The notes beneath the pieces are model-generated. The model did not search any database. It saw only the letters and a program-made list of their open reading frames with translations, and had not been told where the DNA came from. 64,000 bases of DNA, taken from contig CM051521.1 of NCBI GenBank assembly GCA_028015205.1, positions 108,476,513 through 108,540,512 on the forward strand. The letters are read 5' to 3'. This document shows positions 10,216 through 24,400 of this stretch, piece by piece (positions within the stretch are counted from its first letter, which is position 1; each line of letters begins with the position of its first letter). This DNA is from Mytilisepta virgata (Eukaryota > Mollusca > Bivalvia > Mytilida > Mytilidae). A program made the translations under genes and the position numbers.

Positions 10216-12000
10216 TTTCTAAAAAATACTGAATATGTCCTTTCTATCCTTACCAGTTGTATGCGTGCTAAAGCTCAACTCAACAGAATTGGGTAAATTG
10301 TGTTATATGATATGTATGAACCTTTAGTTAAGCTCTGTCAATGAAGCTGAATTTATACATTGCTGTTTTGACTTAAGTGACCTACGGCACTAAACACAGC
10401 CGCAGATGTAACAACAGCATGAATTCTAGTCCTGTTGTAGGAATGACAAAAAATTGTTCATTTCAAAATCTAAATATGACACAGACTGTCCGGTTGACAT
10501 AATATTAAAATATTTATTTTCAAACTAATTTCCACTAATTCCGAGACACAGTGAGTAATGTACATTGGAACTCTGAAACCAAATGGCCTATATTCTATTG
10601 GCTGGAGCTGTGGTTCATTCTGCTATTATCTTCTGTTGAACAGACCTTGCTTGTTCGAGTCGACTCTCTCTAATATTTCATGTATACTCACATTAATAAA
10701 TTATATGGTTCCACAAAGAATAATAACAGTAGTAAATGTAATAATAAATAAATAAAAACAGTGAAGTTTGTCATCAAAGACAGTTAGGTGAAATGTTTAG
10801 TTTTCTATTGTTTACTTTCTATTGTTTGTTGTTTTCCCCCTTTTTATGGTCATAGTTTGGTTTTATTTACCTTTAGCAAATTCAATAACACATTAAAGTT
10901 TGTACATTTTGTATACATGCTGTTCCTTAAACTTGTTATTGATATGTATAGCACCACACTCACCACCTCACAAACCCACAATTGAAGGGTCTATATTATT
11001 CTGCTTTTGGTAAAATTCTCTAGAAGCTATTCTTCAGTATAAATAAGATAAATGAATCATTGAACACTTTTAATCATTTAATAGACAGTACATATTTAAT
11101 CATAGTCAATGCTACACATGATATTATATATATATATATATTATCACAGAAAGTCACCGTACTTAAAGCATATTTTAACTTTGAAAAGACAACAGTCCTT
11201 CAGAACACTGTAAAAAATTATGCAGGAATATGTTGAACAATATCAACATAAAAGATCAGTGAATTTGACAAAATCCAATATAAGAATAAGAATATTTATT
11301 ATCCAATCAAGGGGCCAGCTAGGGACACACTATTACAATGATTATATGTATAGACAGTAGTATTTATATATCTCTATTGATTGAAATTAACAGATTTTCT
11401 TTATAAAAACCCCAGAAATAACAGTAGATTCTGTTATTTTATTGTAATATAATTCTTTACAAACAGAATACTTTAATCATGGGACAAAATGGAAAAATGT
11501 CATGAATTTCAAAGAGACAGCTATAAACATTATCCCAGAGTACCATGTTAAGACAAGTAATTACAGAAACAGAAACACATGTTTTACATATGAATAAGAA
11601 TCAATATAAATCATATAAATTTCATTATTGAGCCACTTGGTAATTTTCTGTATATATTACATATAAAACCTTTCAAAATTTGGTTCTGAAGTTATTTTTT
11701 TGGTCAAATTTTAATGAAATTTGTATGATTTATATTGATAATATCAAAATATTATAATATTTTATTATTAATAAAATTCCACAATTTTAATACAAATATT
11801 AATTTTTAATAAAATTTTCCCTTTTAAATCTATGTAATTTTGAAATGCATAAAATCTTAATTGTGTTAAAATAATGATTTCTCTGAAATTCGGAATCACA
11901 GAAAAATTTCAAAAATTATCTAAAGAAATTTTAAATATATCTGAGATTTAATGTAAAAATTTCATAAATATAGGATAAGAAATAAAATTAGGACAGTATT
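10216..12000. other. Intergenic, AT-rich
   Basis: No gene or named repeat seen. A (TA)n microsatellite lies near 11126-11142. Confidence 0.45.
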
Positions 12001-12075
12001 TTGTTTGTTTGTTTGTTTAGTTGAGGTTTTAGTAGTCATGATGAACTACCTAGACCACTCGGCCACCAAGGCCCC
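12001..12075 (-). repeat. SINE fragment: tRNA-like head joined to TTTG tail
   Basis: On the minus strand it starts GGGGCCTTGGTGGCCGAGTG, with an RNA polymerase III A-box (TGGCCGAGTGG), and ends in a (CAAA)n tail seen here as (TTTG)n. The head matches the SINE at 15740-15968. The middle, including the B-box, is missing, so this is an internally deleted copy. Confidence 0.7.
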
Positions 12076-13129
12076 GACAGTATTTTGAAAAAGAAAATGT
12101 AGTTTTTATATGAATTGTATAGAAGGGTGACTGAGTGTATATCCAGATGCAGAAAGAATCATCTGCAGATATGTGAACTTTGTGCAGGAGATAATCAAAC
12201 AAAATTTGTTGATACCAATGTTGATGCACAAGATGTGCACATTCTAAGAAATGCTTAAAAAACACTATAGAGGAAAGAATAATGTAATCAACATCTATTA
12301 TAAAATTCAAGCAGTAAGGCTTAAAAAGAAATATATAACACCAGAAATAAAGCTTATATAGTACCTTAAGAGACTGAGTACATGCAGAGACACTAAATCA
12401 GATAAACCAGAGACTCTATGAGATATGCATCAATAAGGCCAATAAAAAAAATGTGTGGTTCCAGTTACCCCACATATCCTAAAGATTTTTTGGACTATTA
12501 AAGTCAGAATGTCTCTACCAGACTCTATAATAAAAAAAATGTAAAATAAAACAAAAATCCCAGCCTACCTACCCTTCTTTTTATCTTGATGCAACAGGAA
12601 CCACAATTATTTTTTTACTTGGCCTAACCTAGACTTAATCAGTCAATAAACGACCATTAAAGCAGAAACTGCTGTGGCTGTGGATGAACTGATATAATTT
12701 GGAGAGTACCACATAAGGATCAATGCTTCTAAATTGGTTTCAATGAGATCAGAGGTTTAGGCAAGATATCTAAACAAAGTGTCCAACAATTTCAAACTAA
12801 TTAGACAGAGATGGGTATTTTTGCATGCAGATTGTTCTCTAGTGTGGCTTCATTTGGATTGGTGGCTTAAGACAAGATCTTTAAACAAAATAAATTTTCT
12901 CACAGAGTTTACTATATGAACTGAATTCACTTGTGGCTACAATATTTTGCAGCTGATGATATAAAAAAATAAAGTCCGCCACTTGGTGGCAACAGATAGC
13001 ACAAAAAGTGGATTCAGAGGGAGGGCTACAATTGCTGCCTCAATATGAATATCTATGGTAAGAAATTTCTAACTTGCATAGTTATACTATTTTATATTCA
13101 AATTAAAACTATAGCCCCCACTGCTGTTA
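12076..13129. other. Intergenic, nothing recognised
   Basis: AT-rich, with no supported frame or matching repeat. Confidence 0.4.
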
Positions 13130-13508
13130 GTTCATTTTTGCAATGTCCAACTGGGTATAACTAAGGGAAAAATAAATGGACCAAGATAACCTTCAAATGC
13201 GCACATCTACATATTAGGATCTTGCAGTATACAAAGTTTCATGAGCTTCTGATGAAGCATGTTGGAGAAGTTGTGATTACAAAATGCTCGGTGAATTGTC
13301 TCACAATTTCTAAGTTCAAGTGGGCAGAACTCCATGGAAAATTGATGGACAACAAATTCTTTATACAGCAGAGTTTACTTGTCATTATCATAAGTAATAC
13401 CAAGTTTAGTTGAAATATGACAAAAGAGGTGAAAGTTTGTTTCGGATGGACAGACAGACTGGTTGATTCCTTTATACCCCCCCCAAACTTTGTTTGCAGG
13501 GGGTAAAA
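13130..13508 (+). repeat. GACAGACA/CCCCCC-hairpin repeat, copy 1
   Basis: Carries a CAAAGTTTCATGAGCTTCTG segment (about 13234), a GGACAGACAGACTGG tract (about 13448), and ends in a short hairpin of C-run, AAACTTTGTTTG and G-run (about 13476-13508). The same 3' end recurs at 56461-56508 and 61690-61743. The 5' boundary is uncertain. Confidence 0.6.
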
Positions 13509-14985
13509 AAAACAATTTTTATTAGGTATTCAGGGAGGTATAAAAACAATTTTTATCAGGTATTTAGGAAGTGAAGCAAAGCAAAAATGTCATTTTTGGA
13601 ATGAAAAGTTTATACAGTGACCTACTACAGCATAGGAAGTAGTTCTCCATCTTCATTTGATGATTAAAAGAACAACTTAACCCAACCTACACTCCATGCA
13701 CATAATGAGTTACTAGGGCTAGTATTTTTTTTTAAAGGAACACAATAAAGGAAACCCAATAAAATCTGATATAAAAATAAGCTACAGTTGTATAAAAAAC
13801 TTCAGACTCCCAAGATCACTTATGGCTCATTTCAACCTTTACGAAACAATTATAAAATTCATGATCAACCAGGAGCCATTCTACCACTGGCTTGGTGGTT
13901 TCAGAGGAAATATTATAATATTTGTTTTGCTCATTTTCCCATTTTAAATGTCAATGGCATATTGGTTCGAAGTCCACATTTTTGAAAAGGTAACACTCAA
14001 AAATCGTTCCACTAGACTTGTCTGATCTGGCCCAGTAAATTCAGGGGACAATTCTTTTAAATATTTTGTTGATTTTCTTTTTATTTTTATTTTGTAAATT
14101 CCACTATACTGGTCCAAGCACTCGGATCTTAAATACCTGTATAAGTTTGCAAAGGAGGACACCCATGGAATTCCACTGTAGTTAACACCATTAAGGGGCA
14201 ATAACTCATAAAAAAATAAAGTTTTTGACCAATGGAATGATTTTTAGATCTTGACTTGATAATTGTTTTTGGATAATATTTTGTAGATAAAGCCAAAAAC
14301 ATGGTTTGAAACCTATTCCCTTCTTTATCCACTTTTTTTATTCATGGTAAAAATTAAAATTTGAAGCAAATGCCTTAATGGTGGTTGTGGCTTAGTAATC
14401 TATTTAGAGATTTTTGAAAAAGAGATGGCAAAAAATCTCACGTCAGGTGAGCTAAAATCTAAACACTTTAAATGGATCAGAAGCCATACTTCAAACAACA
14501 GACTACTGCTTTCACATATTACAGGAAATAGTTTGATGAAACAAAACTTACAGAGCACTAACCATATTACCTATCATTACCAAGTAGACATTAACAGTAC
14601 CATACCATAAATGGACTGCTAATGGTAATTGGATGAACAACTGTGGCGAAAATATTTATGGACTCCAACAATATGCCAAAATATTTTGAATTGGCACAAT
14701 GACTAAATATGCAAAAGAACATAAATAAATAGTTAAAACTTAACTAAAAGAAAACAATGTGGATACAAATGAATGTCACCAAATTCCAGTTAGAAATTTG
14801 GATGCTGACCAAACTCATTTAATATTTTTTTATTTTTACCTCTGTCGTGCTGGGAAATTATTTAGTAATCACTAAAAATTCAATGTTTATCCCTCAAAAA
14901 ATAAAATAGGGTATGCAAGCTTACCAGAAATGCATTCATTTCTTATTTGGCTTAAAATGTAGAGACAATCAATATTGATCAAATC
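13509..14985. other. Downstream flank of the HERC-like gene, nothing recognised
   Basis: AT-rich. Short overlapping ORFs on both strands (for example 13944-14332) lack similarity or splice context, so I do not call them. Confidence 0.45.
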
Positions 14986-14992
14986 AGCAATA

Positions 14993-14998
14993 TTTATT
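14993..14998 (-). promoter_or_regulatory. Candidate polyadenylation signal of the HERC-like gene
   Basis: AATAAA on the gene strand, about 210 nt after the stop codon at 15207-15209. It is the first canonical signal I noticed downstream of the stop, so a 3' UTR of roughly 0.2 kb is plausible. Confidence 0.5.
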
Positions 14999-15206
14999 TT
15001 TATATCAAAAATACTGTGTATGTCATTTAATAAAACCATCCTAAACGTTCTTGCATAATGCCAGTCAAAAGATCACAGCCTCACTAAAATTTCAATAATT
15101 TCTTGATTAAAATACTGAGGTCCTTGTGGCACAATTAAAATATTATACATGCAGGATAAAATTTTCAGATATTGCAACAGTACTTAATAAAATGCACTTT
15201 TCGACA

Positions 15207-15415
15207 TCATACAATTCCAAAACCTTGTGTATGTTCTATTGCCAGAATTAACTTGTCTTTCAGACTTTGTTTGTCTGTATAGGTAGGAAGATCTAGTATA
15301 TTAAAACATGTATGTGCTACAGGGAGATATTTTTCTCCTCCCTGAGTAGGCTGTATCACAACTTTTATTGTCTCCATTCCTGAGATCGGAATTCTGTCAC
15401 TGCCCGTTAAAAATA
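15207..15415 (-). CDS. HERC4: HERC-like terminal exon: catalytic cysteine and stop
   Basis: 209 nt including TGA at 15207-15209. Encodes [20 protein letters not shown], then [14 protein letters not shown] and the end GFGIV. The cysteine codon (15306-15308) is the HECT thioester residue. A long polypyrimidine tract precedes the CAG acceptor. Confidence 0.97.
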
Positions 15416-18400
15416 CTGAAAAAAAAAAACAAACAAAAATTAAAGTAAGAAATTTGACTTTCAAATATCAAAGTTTTAATAATAAAGGAGTGTTTTTTAT
15501 CACATGATATAGCAAACTGCTGAAATTTGATATTCCTGACTTGCGGTTGACTATCCTGCCAAAATTTGTCGTTCTTTACAGCAGGTGTCTTACTAGAAAC
15601 ACGCCAATTTATCTTTCAATCCGAATGATAAAACAGAAAACCCCGAAAGGTGAAGGGAATTCTTCATTATATAGGATGTGCTGTCAATTTTATGTAGTTG
15701 GGATAAATATTGATATTGTTTGTAGGGAATTCCGTTTTTTTTTTCGAACTCCTCAATCTTTTTCCTTCAATTCTGGTGAAGTTTTTTGGTGGAGGAAGCC
15801 AGATACCCGGAGAGAACCACGACCTTTGGTAGGAAAATTGGCAATCCTTGTCAATTTAGATCAGAATCGAACATACCCCGTCACAGATGAGATTCGAACT
15901 CACAACCTCAGTGTTGACAGGCTAGTGATAACTAGTAACTACCTAGACCACTCGGCCACCGAGGCCCCTCCCGGTACAAATAAATCAAACCATTAAGTAC
16001 TATATTAAGTTCTTTTAATTTCTTAAAGAGATTAAATTTAAAGTACCCCAAAACAATAGGCATTCATTGCTTGATTTGTATCATAGATTAAGACATTTGT
16101 CTTTCCTTTACAGTAAACCTTACATAATTTTTCTCATATGAATATGGGGTCAATTACTTTAAAAAGTAATTAATTTAAAATTACATCCCCAAAACCTTCA
16201 ATAAAATTACAATTACCATTACACCTTTTTGAAGGAGTAATTAATTATATTACAATTACTCTACCTAATTAACATACAGTGTATATGTAAGTGTAGATTT
16301 ATTCAGGGTGTAGAATCTCCAATTTATTTACAAAAAACGGAAAATAGAAACTACTGCACCTTATTCCGTGGAATTAAAATTCCAAGTGTGTTTTGGTTAG
16401 GGAAAGTATATCCTAAGGGATTTTATCTAACCGGAAAAAACGATCATGTGAAATATTACTACATGGATCGTTGTAAAATTTCAAACCTAGAATCTGCCGA
16501 AGAACACCTTTCTTGGCGAAATATGTTAGCAGCAAATCTTAATAAAACAAGAGGCTCCCAAGAGCCTGAATCACTCACCTGTTATATTTTGTGTAGATCT
16601 TGCATCAATAATTATTTTTGCTATTTAATGTATACCGTCACAATTTTCTCCTTAATATTGACCTGTACAGCTAAAATATGAATCCTGAACCCAAATAGAT
16701 ATGGTTGCTTAGCGACTTTTTCATCAGTTGCTATGGAATTTTTCAATGGCCTTGACCCTTGAGCCTCCATATTGACTTGTACAGCTATATTATAGGATAT
16801 GGTTGCTAGGGACTTTTTCATCGGTTGCTATGGACTTTTTCAATGACCTTGACTCTTGACCTTTCTTTTTGACTTGTACAGGTAAATTATAAGGTCCTGA
16901 ACCCAAATATATATGGTTGGTAGGGACTTTTTCATCAGTTGCTATGACTTTTTTCAATGATCTTGACCCTTGACCCTCCATTTTACTTGTACAGCTACCA
17001 TTTGATTTATTTCAAGTTATGCTCTAAACATCTGTGACAATATGTCAGACCATTATTTTCTGTTTACATGTAAATAATCTTTCAAGGGCAAAAACTCCTA
17101 TAAGGGTTCAATTAACGATTTTGGTCATGTTGACTTATTAGTAGAACATTTTTGCTGTTCACAGTTTGTCTTTATCTATAATAATATTCAAGATAACAAC
17201 TAAAACTGCAAAATTTCCTTAAAATTAACAATTCATGGGCAAGGGTTGACTGATTCGTCTGAAAATTTCATAGCAGGTAGATCTTGACCTGATGAACATT
17301 TTTACGCACTGTCAGTTTTTCTCTAAATGCTTTAATTTTCGAGATATAAGCCCAAAACTGCAGTTTACCCCCTATGTTCTATTTTTAGCCATGACAGTCA
17401 TGTTTCTTTGGGATTTTAATGGTTTATGAGATAATTGAACATTATTGATTTGATGGGAGTGACGATAACCCCATGGGAAGAGAGGTATGTGTTTGTATAT
17501 GTCATTTGGTGCGTCTTACCATGGGGAATAAGAAAATATATATGGTTTAGGGATGGGGATTTTAATGGTTTATGAGATAATTGAACATCATTGATTTGAT
17601 GGGAATGGTGAAAACCCCCAGGGAAGCGAGGCATGTTTTATTTGGTGTGTCTTACTATGGGCAATAAGAAAATATATGTTTTAGGGGAGGGGATTTTAAC
17701 GGTTTATGAGATAATTGAACATTATTGATTTGATGGGAGTGACGATAACCTCATGGGAAGCGAGGTATGTGTTCGTATATGTCATTTGGTGCGTCTTACC
17801 ATGGGGAATAAGAAAATATATGGTTTAGGGATGGTGATTTTAACGGTTTATGAGATAATTGAACATTATTGATTTGATGGGAGTGGTGATAATCCTCTGG
17901 GGAAGCTAGGTATGTGTCATTTGGTGTGTCTTACCATGGGGAATAAGAAAATATATGGTTTAGGGGTGGGGAATTTAACAGTTTATGAGATAATTGAACA
18001 TGGTTGATTTGATGGGAGTGGTGATAACCCCCTGGGAAAGCGAGGTATGTGTCATTTGGTGCATCTTACCATGGGGAATAAGAAAATATATGGTTTAGGG
18101 GTAGGGATTTTGATGGTTTATGAGATAACGGGACATTATTGATTTATGGGTGTGGGGATCACCATACTGAAAGAATGAGGTACATGTCATTTAATGCGTC
18201 TTGTTACGGAGAATAATAAAATATATGATTTAAAGCTATGGATTTTAATTGCATACGAAATTTTCCAAAATTATTGACGTTGCGGGGTGGGGATGACCTC
18301 CCTAGAAGAACGAGGTATATGCCATGTATAATAAAATATATGATATGAGATGGTTATTGGTCACTCTTGTAGAGTTTTTCGATGAAAACAAAATTTCCCC

Positions 18401-21400
18401 ATAGGGTCCTATAGTAAACCCCTAGCCTCTTTGAACTACTCATTATACGTCTCAGTGATCCCCATTAAAAAATGAATAGTATTAGGCACATCTAGAAACA
18501 TTAATCTTTCATCATGGAAAATCTTAGATCCATATCTCTGACGGTTATTGAGAACTCGAACGAACAAAATTGGAGAGGAAGAAAAAAAATGTTCAATAAA
18601 AATCACAAATCAAAATCTATAAGTCTCACACTTCGTTTGGGAGACTTAATTAAATTACAATTTCATGTAATTGGAAAATGGCTCAATTACAAATTACATG
18701 CAATTACATTAAGAAACGTAATTAATTTTAATTAATTAACAACCATTACCAGGTCTGATTTAAAGTCAAGAAAGAAAAATTTAATATATAAGCAAAATAA
18801 CCTTATCAAAAAATATCTTACATAAAAACTTTTTCTTCTGTTCTAGAGAGAGATCATGAAAAACATCCCAGAACAGTTTGATTGTTGGATGATATCTATG
18901 GTATTCTCCTTTATACTCTGTATTCTGAAATAGAGTTATTTCCCTTTGCCATTAAGATATAATCTTACAGTCATATTAAAAATTATATTGAAAATAAAGT
19001 ACATGTATACAAACCATCCTATTTAAAGAGCTTTTCTTGACTTCAGTTTTCTTATGTCATTATTTAAAATATCATGAGAAGCATGATACTTATGTTCAGG
19101 AATAACAATTAACCAACACTAGCTGACAAGTTTCACTCCTGCTCATGGCAAACGTGTTCACCCCCTATCTTAATTGACAATGATCGTCACAAGTGGATAC
19201 TGGTAACACTCTCTGGGTACCTTGTCTTTATTCACCAACAACTGGCCACTTTGATATAAAAAATTACCAGTATGCTTTATGCAGATCACAAACACACAAA
19301 TGTTGATTAAATCATGATTTTTATCTATTAACAATAAGACTTTATACAATATTATACCGGTAATTGTCCTTGAAAAAAGATAGCTTTATATGAAAAGTTT
19401 GACCTTAATGAAATTTTATCCAATAGAACACTTTGGTTTTAGTCTGTATTACAACTAATATTCCTAAAATAGATTAAAAACATTAAAGTGCAACTAAAAA
19501 ATAATTCCACAAATGTTTAAAACTAGAAAAGAAGTATGCCCCTGCCCGCACTTGATAATTATGGACAAATTCATTTTGTTAGGAGTGATTTTTTTTTTAA
19601 TATGAAGTGTGTCTGTAAGACACAAATGATGCCCCCGCCTGACCATAAGAAATTATAAAAGATGCAGCTACTAGTAGGAAAAAAATGACTAAGTCCAACT
19701 ACCTGTCATTTTAAGAATATTTGAAAAAAATTCGTAAGGGTTCCGCGGAACCCAGTGTCTCGCCTACTTTTGATGTTGTCTATATTTTCAGTGTGATAGC
19801 TTCTGTCCAAATTTGGTAAAATTCCTGGATAGTTTAAGAAAGTTATTAAAATTTTAAAAACTTTAACCACAGACTGAATGTAATGTTTCCTGGCAGAAAA
19901 ACTAAGTCCATTTATAAGTAAAATACGGAAAATTTTTTTTTTTTTTTACTAAATTTACTTCTGGATACTATATTATGATCATAAACAAGCTTCTGTCCAA
20001 GTTTGGTACAAATCCAGGATAGTTTAAGAAAGTTATTAAAATTTTGAAAACTTTAACCACAGAATGAATGTAATGTTTCCTGGCAGAAAAACTAAGTCCA
20101 TTTATAAGTAATATACAGAAAAACTGGAATTTTTATTTTACAAAATTTACTTCTGGATACTATCTTATGATCATAAACAAGCTTCTGTCCAAGTTTGGTA
20201 CAAATCCAGGATATTTTAAGAAAGTTATTAAAATTTTAAAAACTTTAACCACAGAGTGAATGTAATGTTTCCTGGCAGAAAAACTAAGTCCATTTATAAG
20301 TAAAATACGGAAAAACTGGAATTTTTTTTTTACAAAATTTCCTTCTGGATACTATCTTATGATCATAAACAAGCCTCTGTCCAAGTTTGGTAGAATTCCA
20401 GGATAGTTTAAGAAAGTTATTAAAATTTCAAAAACTTTAACCACAGGGTGAATATTTGTGGACGCCGCCGCCGCCGACGACGACAACGACGACAGAATGT
20501 AGGATCGCTATGTCTCGCTTTTTCGACAAAAGTCGAAGGCTCGACAAAAATCTAAATCCTGTGGACATGCACATCTCCATTATGTGTATAAACATCATAC
20601 AAAATATTAAAGCTGCAGCTCCAAAACTGTAGGAGGAAATAGCCGGAAAAAACATGTATCTATATCCGTACAGACAGACGGACGGATGGTACAATGAATG
20701 GACTGAATGGAATGGATAAATTAATATGCCCCCACCCCTCCACCCCGACTGTTCGTTGCTGGGGCATAAAAAAAACCCAAAAATCTCTGATTTAATTTTA
20801 ACTACCAACCTTTTCTAAAACATGGAAGTCATAATTTTCATTACCTACAACCATTGCCTGAAGTTCTAATGGATGAAATAATTCCTAAAAAATAATACAG
20901 TTACAAATGAAAGAACAAGACATTTATAATGGGAATTGAAATACCGAGAAATGATGATATAATTTTCATTCTATCCTCCACTGTCTATTAAAAATGTCTT
21001 CCCAAAAAAATTTTCTTCTGACATAATGTTTTTACTTTTATGTTCCGTTTCACGGTAAAGATAACTGTTTAAATCACTCTTGTCTATTTATTGTGATATT
21101 CCCAGATGAAAAGGTTACATTATTACATTACACCTGGTTATTTTGTCAGGGCTATTTAGGGCTCACCACATGGTGTGAGGTTTCCCACCCCATGAAGATT
21201 TTATGGTGATCACTAGACGTCTCTTCAGTTTAGAGATGGTATGTTGTCCTCTTGACATTTTAATCCATATCAGTTTGTTCTCATATTATATTTTAGTTAT
21301 CCAGTGTTAGATACGGTATATAATGTCACATTCACAACTCCAGAGCCTCTTTTTAAGAGATATAACGTCATTTATAGGTGTGAAAATGAGATTCTAAACC

Positions 21401-24400
21401 TTGTCTAAAACCTAAATAATGTATATTGTGCTTGCATAATCATCAGATAGTTATAGAGTGTGAATATTGAATTCTTTAACAATTTGGAAAGAGTTTCCAA
21501 AAAATTTAATTTCTAAGATTATCAGCAATAAAATAAAGACCATGTTTTCATTTATACTGTCATTGCATTCTGCCAAAATAATATGCAACTCATACATGAT
21601 AAACAATAAAGAATTAATATTACATACTTAAAATTAGATTGCAATATTTATATTTCTCATGTATGTTGTAGTGCAAATTCTGTTAGGTTGCAATTAAAAA
21701 ACTTTATATAGGCCATGCAAAAAAGATGCTTAGGTTCTCATGTCACTTTTGAAAAAAATGGATGAGGGAAGAAGGCTTTAAGTTTTTGGGAAATTGACAT
21801 TTTTGTTTGATCTAAATATTAAAAAAACCATTAAATTTGTGATTTATTCTGTTTTATATCATTCCTATGTGTCATCACAGATTTCCAAATAACACAATTT
21901 CTGTTTGCCTAAGCACACAACACAGTAGTAATTTTTTACAACAATTAAACACTTTTTTATGACTGGGATACTGTCATGCTCATTCTGCTGATTGCATAAA
22001 TATAATCCAAGTCATAAATAATTACAGAGGTTTTATATAAAATTATATGTACAAAAAAGTTTGGAAAACATTTTCTCAAAAGAAGGATACAAACTTTTCT
22101 CAAAATTATTCAACAATTTTATATAAATTTTATGTTAAAGGGCAACAAACCCTGCCATTTGTTTAGGGCAAGCTAGAGCATGATAATAATTATTTATTCC
22201 TACAAGTGTAAATAGTATCGACCATTTCCGAAGCAGACTTGAAAAATTCCAGATTTTACTAAGAAAAAAACTGCCGGCACGGGAGATTTTTTCGGATGCG
22301 GCTGTGCCTGCGAACCTAGCCCATATTTTTTTTTTAGCCATATCAATTAAATATAAGTGATAAAATTACTTAACACTTTTCTTCCCAAAAATTCTGGTAT
22401 TTTATGCTCCATTTGCATGGTATATTTGAGTAAACAAGCTTAAATCCATCAGTGTTAATAGATCATATATGAAGATTTTGTTTTCAAACCTGGTATTATT
22501 GTATGAAAATGTTTATACTGTAGGTAGAGACTGATTCATTAATAATAACTCACCAAAACTTTACTATCACAGACTTTAAGGAAGCCATCATAGAAGGCTT
22601 TATATTGCTTTTCTATAGATTCATTGAAGATATAATTTATATACAAATCCACATATTCTTTCCTAAAAAAATCATTAATATAAATTATTTAATATGTTAA
22701 TTTGAATTTTTTAAATATTTCTGGTTTTTAGATTGAAAAAAATTTATGTAAAAACATGTAACATAAGTTACCATAATTAAGATATTACTGATGTTACAAG
22801 AGATCCTTTTTTTCACAAGGCTTTGCTAAGCGTAGCATGACACGACTGCAACATGTTTTTTTTTGGCATCTCTAACACGCTGTATCTCAAGAATGTAACA
22901 GATAGCAAAATTTGTTGACATACTACTGAAAGTACTCATCAAGATGAATCAAAAGAAAAATTCTCCAATGAAATTGGATTAAAAATAAAAAATTTATATT
23001 TCCTCCATGAAAAATGAAAAATTTTGGGCATCCAGCAAAATGGCTAATTTTGGCCCCTTTAATCCCTTTTATCTCTGCAATGACAAAAGTAACACAGGAA
23101 TGTTTTGAGAAACTTTTATTGTATTTCTTATGGAGAACCATTAAAATAAAATCATCAAAATCAGATCAGAAATAAACAATTTCCAAAATTAAGGTGTGTC
23201 CCTTTTTCAGCCCCTTATATCTCTTAGACTCTAAAGTAAGAGATAGTGAAAAAAACAGATGTAGCACAAGTTTTTCCATTTTTATCAAGGAACATTATAA
23301 ACCAAAAATCATAAAAATTGGATAAAAATTTTAAAAGTTACACCAAAATTATAAAAAACCATTAATGACCCAATTTGTATTAGGTAAACTCTGTTTTCAT
23401 GTTTCCCATTGGTTTCTCTAGTCATGTGTTATTTTAGAAGGGAAATTCTTTTGTTCAGATTTGCATGAAATTTTGATTTGTGGACAGTTGTTTCACTTTG
23501 TCTTTATTATAATTTGATGGACATCTTGATTCTGTAAATAAGATACATGTAATGTACTGCACTGAGAGATATATGGTTTAGCAGTAATTGATTTATTCTT
23601 ACCTTTTTGTCAAGAGGACGTTTGTACCTCATACATGGGTCATTTTTACTGCTGTTAAATGTGATGTTGGATTACAAATATTAAACCCATTAACCTGAGA
23701 TTGTGTTTGAGTTGTGATATTATTAAAACGACAGAGAGCACCTGGTTGCAGTTGTATAAAAATGAAGATTATAAAGGTTTTAAAAATGTTTTTCAAATGT
23801 GCAGAAAAGAAACAAATATCTAATTGTCAAGTAAACAAAAACATTGATATGGAAACATATTAATTCAACCAAACCAAAAATGTCACTATTTTGATCTTAA
23901 AAATTGATTTAAAAGATAAATGAAAGTTTTTACAATTTATTGTCAGCTGTTTTTATATTTTAGCAGCCTTATAATTTGTTTAATGGTACTACCTACCTAT
24001 TACTTTTTGTAACAGGTTTTTTAGACCCATCTTTGGTTAACTCTACATGACGTACCTCTCCAAAACTTTCTACTGATATCTGACAAATAGAATAGGTACA
24101 AAATTTATACTTCACAATACACTGTGAACATTAAAAAGAAAATGTATGATATGTGTGAAGTTACAACTTGATGGATGATATTCTATTTTACCACTTCATT
24201 TCCTTACTTTTCAGACAATGTTTAAATTTTCTTGCCCCAAATTGCTTAAACACTTTAATAGATTCTTTTTTGTTAGAATCTCACTGTCATAACTGACAAT
24301 TTTCGTTACATCTATAATATACATGTAAATTTTAAATCTTTATATCCCCACGCTTCAGCAAAGCGCTAGGATATTGTTTTGCTGTTCGCCATACGTACGT

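Noticed and set aside
15541..15996. 151-aa plus-strand ORF
   Set aside because: More than half of it is the antisense of a tRNA-derived SINE.
17411..18345. CRISPR-like array
   Set aside because: Units of 135-147 bp are contiguous direct copies with no short repeat/spacer alternation, and the genome is animal.
20437..20808. 123-aa minus-strand ORF
   Set aside because: It covers the GAC/GTC tract and C-rich end of an ATGCCCC-ended repeat; its valine/glycine run comes from the microsatellite.
23594..23640. Possible extra HERC exon (donor GTAAGA, encoding KRPLDKK)
   Set aside because: The exons at 23997-24079 and 22554-22662 already join in phase through the conserved NR-KEYVD block, and nothing in the family sits between them.
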